Of a stretch of 14,391 bases of DNA, positions 13,177 to 14,391 are shown in pieces; position 1 is the stretch's first letter; each line of letters opens with the position of its first letter. Where the stretch lies: NCBI GenBank assembly GCA_964447145.1, contig CAYURW010000069.1, positions 1 to 14,391 of the forward strand, written 5' to 3'. Source of the stretch: BRH-c25 sp964447145 (lineage in GTDB: Bacteria; Bacillota; Clostridia; Lutisporales; Lutisporaceae). The position numbers and the translations under genes were made by a program. Under the pieces are notes generated by a model. It saw nothing but the letters and a program-made list of their open reading frames with translations. It was not told the DNA's origin and ran no database searches.

Positions 13177-14064
13177 TTATTTATTTTTTGCAGATAAAGT
13201 CCCGAACAGGCTTCCGGCAGCCCCCAGCGCCGCTCCCGATAACATAACAAATATTATGAGCCCGGATGTTAATTCCTCAAGGGGAGGCAGCGGAATAAAG
13301 GGCAGGGGTCCTGCCAGTTGAACATAAACATACTTTAATACAAATACAATCAAAACAGAAGCCATAATACCCCCGGCCAATGTTATAAAGAGACCCTCCA
13401 GCAAAAACGGAAATGCAATAAAGGTCTCCGGTGCTCCCATTAGCCTTAAGGTTTCTATCTGTTCCCTGCAATCGTATATTCCAGTTCTGATAATATGGGC
13501 AATTATGACCGTAGTGGTTATTCCCACAGCGGTTAAAATAAGAAATCCCAATATTTCCAAGGCTCCCGAAATATTGCGGAGCCGATCCAATACCTCCCTG
13601 TTATCTCTTACATATTCAATACCGTTTACAGAATTTAATTCCTTTGTGATGAGATCCATTCCCTCAATGCGAATCTTAACTTCAATAAAGGGACTAAAGG
13701 GGTTATCTCCGAAGGATTCCAAAACCTGAGCCTCCTTCCCCAATATTTCTCCCATTCGTATGTAGGCCTCTTCTTCATTGATCAGCCTTGCTTCAAATAC
13801 TCCCCCAATACCCTCAATTTCCTTAGTCAACCTTGCTATTTCGTTATCACTAAGCTCACTGTTGAAATATACGCTCATCTCTGCTTCGCCCTGTATAGCC
13901 AGCACGACCCGGTTGCTCACCTGCCAGCCGGAAATTACCAGGGCAAGAATAAAGAAAATAAGTCCGGTGCTAAAAAAAGAAAAAATATTAGATAGCAGGT
14001 TATGGCGTACTATATTTTTTGTTTCCTTTAAAAAGTAACCAAGGTTATATAAAATATTCCTCAT
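13177..14064 (-). CDS. ftsX: FtsX, permease-like subunit of the FtsEX complex
   Basis: The 295-residue protein has the FtsX layout: an N-terminal cytoplasmic segment, TM1 (about 27-48), an extracytoplasmic domain (about 50-165), and three further helices (about 170-192, 215-242 and 265-287). FtsX does not transport; with FtsE it transmits ATP hydrolysis to peptidoglycan hydrolases at division or elongation sites. It starts at ATG 14064, 6 nt after the ftsE stop, so the two are coupled. Length matches Gram-positive FtsX. The hydrolase often found next to ftsEX in Firmicutes is absent; the ATPase remnant follows instead. Confidence 0.9.
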   Translation of the reverse strand: MRNILYNLGYFLKETKNIVRHNLLSNIFSFFSTGLIFFILALVISGWQVSNRVVLAIQGEAEMSVYFNSELSDNEIARLTKEIEGIGGVFEARLINEEEAYIRMGEILGKEAQVLESFGDNPFSPFIEVKIRIEGMDLITKELNSVNGIEYVRDNREVLDRLRNISGALEILGFLILTAVGITTTVIIAHIIRTGIYDCREQIETLRLMGAPETFIAFPFLLEGLFITLAGGIMASVLIVFVLKYVYVQLAGPLPFIPLPPLEELTSGLIIFVMLSGAALGAAGSLFGTLSAKNK

Positions 14065-14070
14065 TCCCGT

Positions 14071-14391
14071 TTACCCCAGCCTTTCCCATCTTATATCCCC
14101 GCTATCCATCCGGATATACCAGGAGTTCTTTTCATTTTTGACCAAATGGGTTGCATGAGTCGTGATAATTACCGTTGTTATTTCATTTCTGAAAGATTTC
14201 AGCAGCTCAAGCATATTCAAGGCATTAAGCCTGTCCAGGTTTCCCGTGGGCTCATCTGCTATTATTAATGCAGGTTCTCTGGCTACGGCTCTTGCAATGG
14301 CCACCCTCTGACATTCTCCCCAGGACAGGTGCTCCACTAATGAAAGAGACTTTTGGTCTAGTCCCACCTTATATAAGGCATTTTTGGCATT
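14071..14391 (-). CDS. ftsE: FtsE, ATPase subunit of FtsEX (partial, N-terminus beyond the window)
   Basis: Only the last 106 codons are present; the frame is open to position 14391, so the Walker A half lies outside. The visible part has the Walker B region LIIADEPTGNLD and the H-loop histidine in VIITTHATHLV, both typical of FtsE/MacB/LolD-type ABC ATPases. Pairing with ftsX identifies it as FtsE. The ABC signature reads LSWGECQR instead of the usual LSGGEQQR: Trp replaces the first Gly, and Cys the first Gln. This may weaken ATP hydrolysis or reflect a lineage variant. Confidence 0.88.
   Translation of the reverse strand, partial: NAKNALYKVGLDQKSLSLVEHLSWGECQRVAIARAVAREPALIIADEPTGNLDRLNALNMLELLKSFRNEITTVIITTHATHLVKNEKNSWYIRMDSGDIRWERLG

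Overview
The window looks like chromosome from an anaerobic, low-to-moderate-GC Firmicute, most likely a member of the Clostridia. The evidence is strong AGGAGG-type ribosome binding sites, frequent TTG/GTG starts, an FprA-type flavodiiron protein, an SLH-domain protein, LysM/CAP and M14 cell-wall proteins, and a Gram-positive-type ftsEX pair. No rRNA, tRNA, transposase, phage gene or complete CRISPR array was seen. I cannot name the species.

Layout, left to right. Positions 1-303 hold two copies of a 25-nt palindromic repeat, then a promoter with a CsoR/CstR-like operator on its likely start site. This drives ccdA and a membrane-anchored TlpA-type thioredoxin (304-1739, plus strand), a thiol-disulfide exchange module. 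Convergent to it (3698-1770, minus) is a two-gene operon for a MotA/TolQ/ExbB-type channel protein with a long helical tail and a MotB/OmpA-type peptidoglycan-binding partner. The pair resembles ZorA/ZorB of Zorya anti-phage systems, but no Zorya effector gene is next to it. A terminator whose stem contains both stop codons separates the two operons.

The divergent region 3699-4174 is the densest regulatory stretch. It has two near-perfect matches and one degenerate match to the clostridial Rex box, spaced exactly 33 bp apart. It also has a palindrome across a likely alsT promoter, and a roughly 150-nt GC-richer leader of unknown nature. Downstream are an alanine/glycine:cation symporter (alsT family) with its terminator, and a secreted LysM-CAP protein (5713-6330).

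From 6342 to the right edge everything is on the minus strand. In transcription order from the right: ftsE (cut by the window edge, with an odd ABC signature) and ftsX; a heavily deleted and frameshifted heavy-metal P-type ATPase pseudogene; fprA; mscL with a C-terminal zinc ribbon; a small SLH-domain protein; an M14 carboxypeptidase-like cell-wall peptidase with peptidoglycan-binding and LysM modules; a DUF2161-type PD-(D/E)XK protein; and a membrane GGDEF protein that appears translationally coupled to it.

Most genes are ordinary housekeeping, envelope and redox functions. The points most worth following up are the stand-alone ZorAB-like motor pair, the three phased Rex-like boxes beside it, the CsoR/CstR-like operator on ccdA-tlpA, and the mosaic ATPase remnant.
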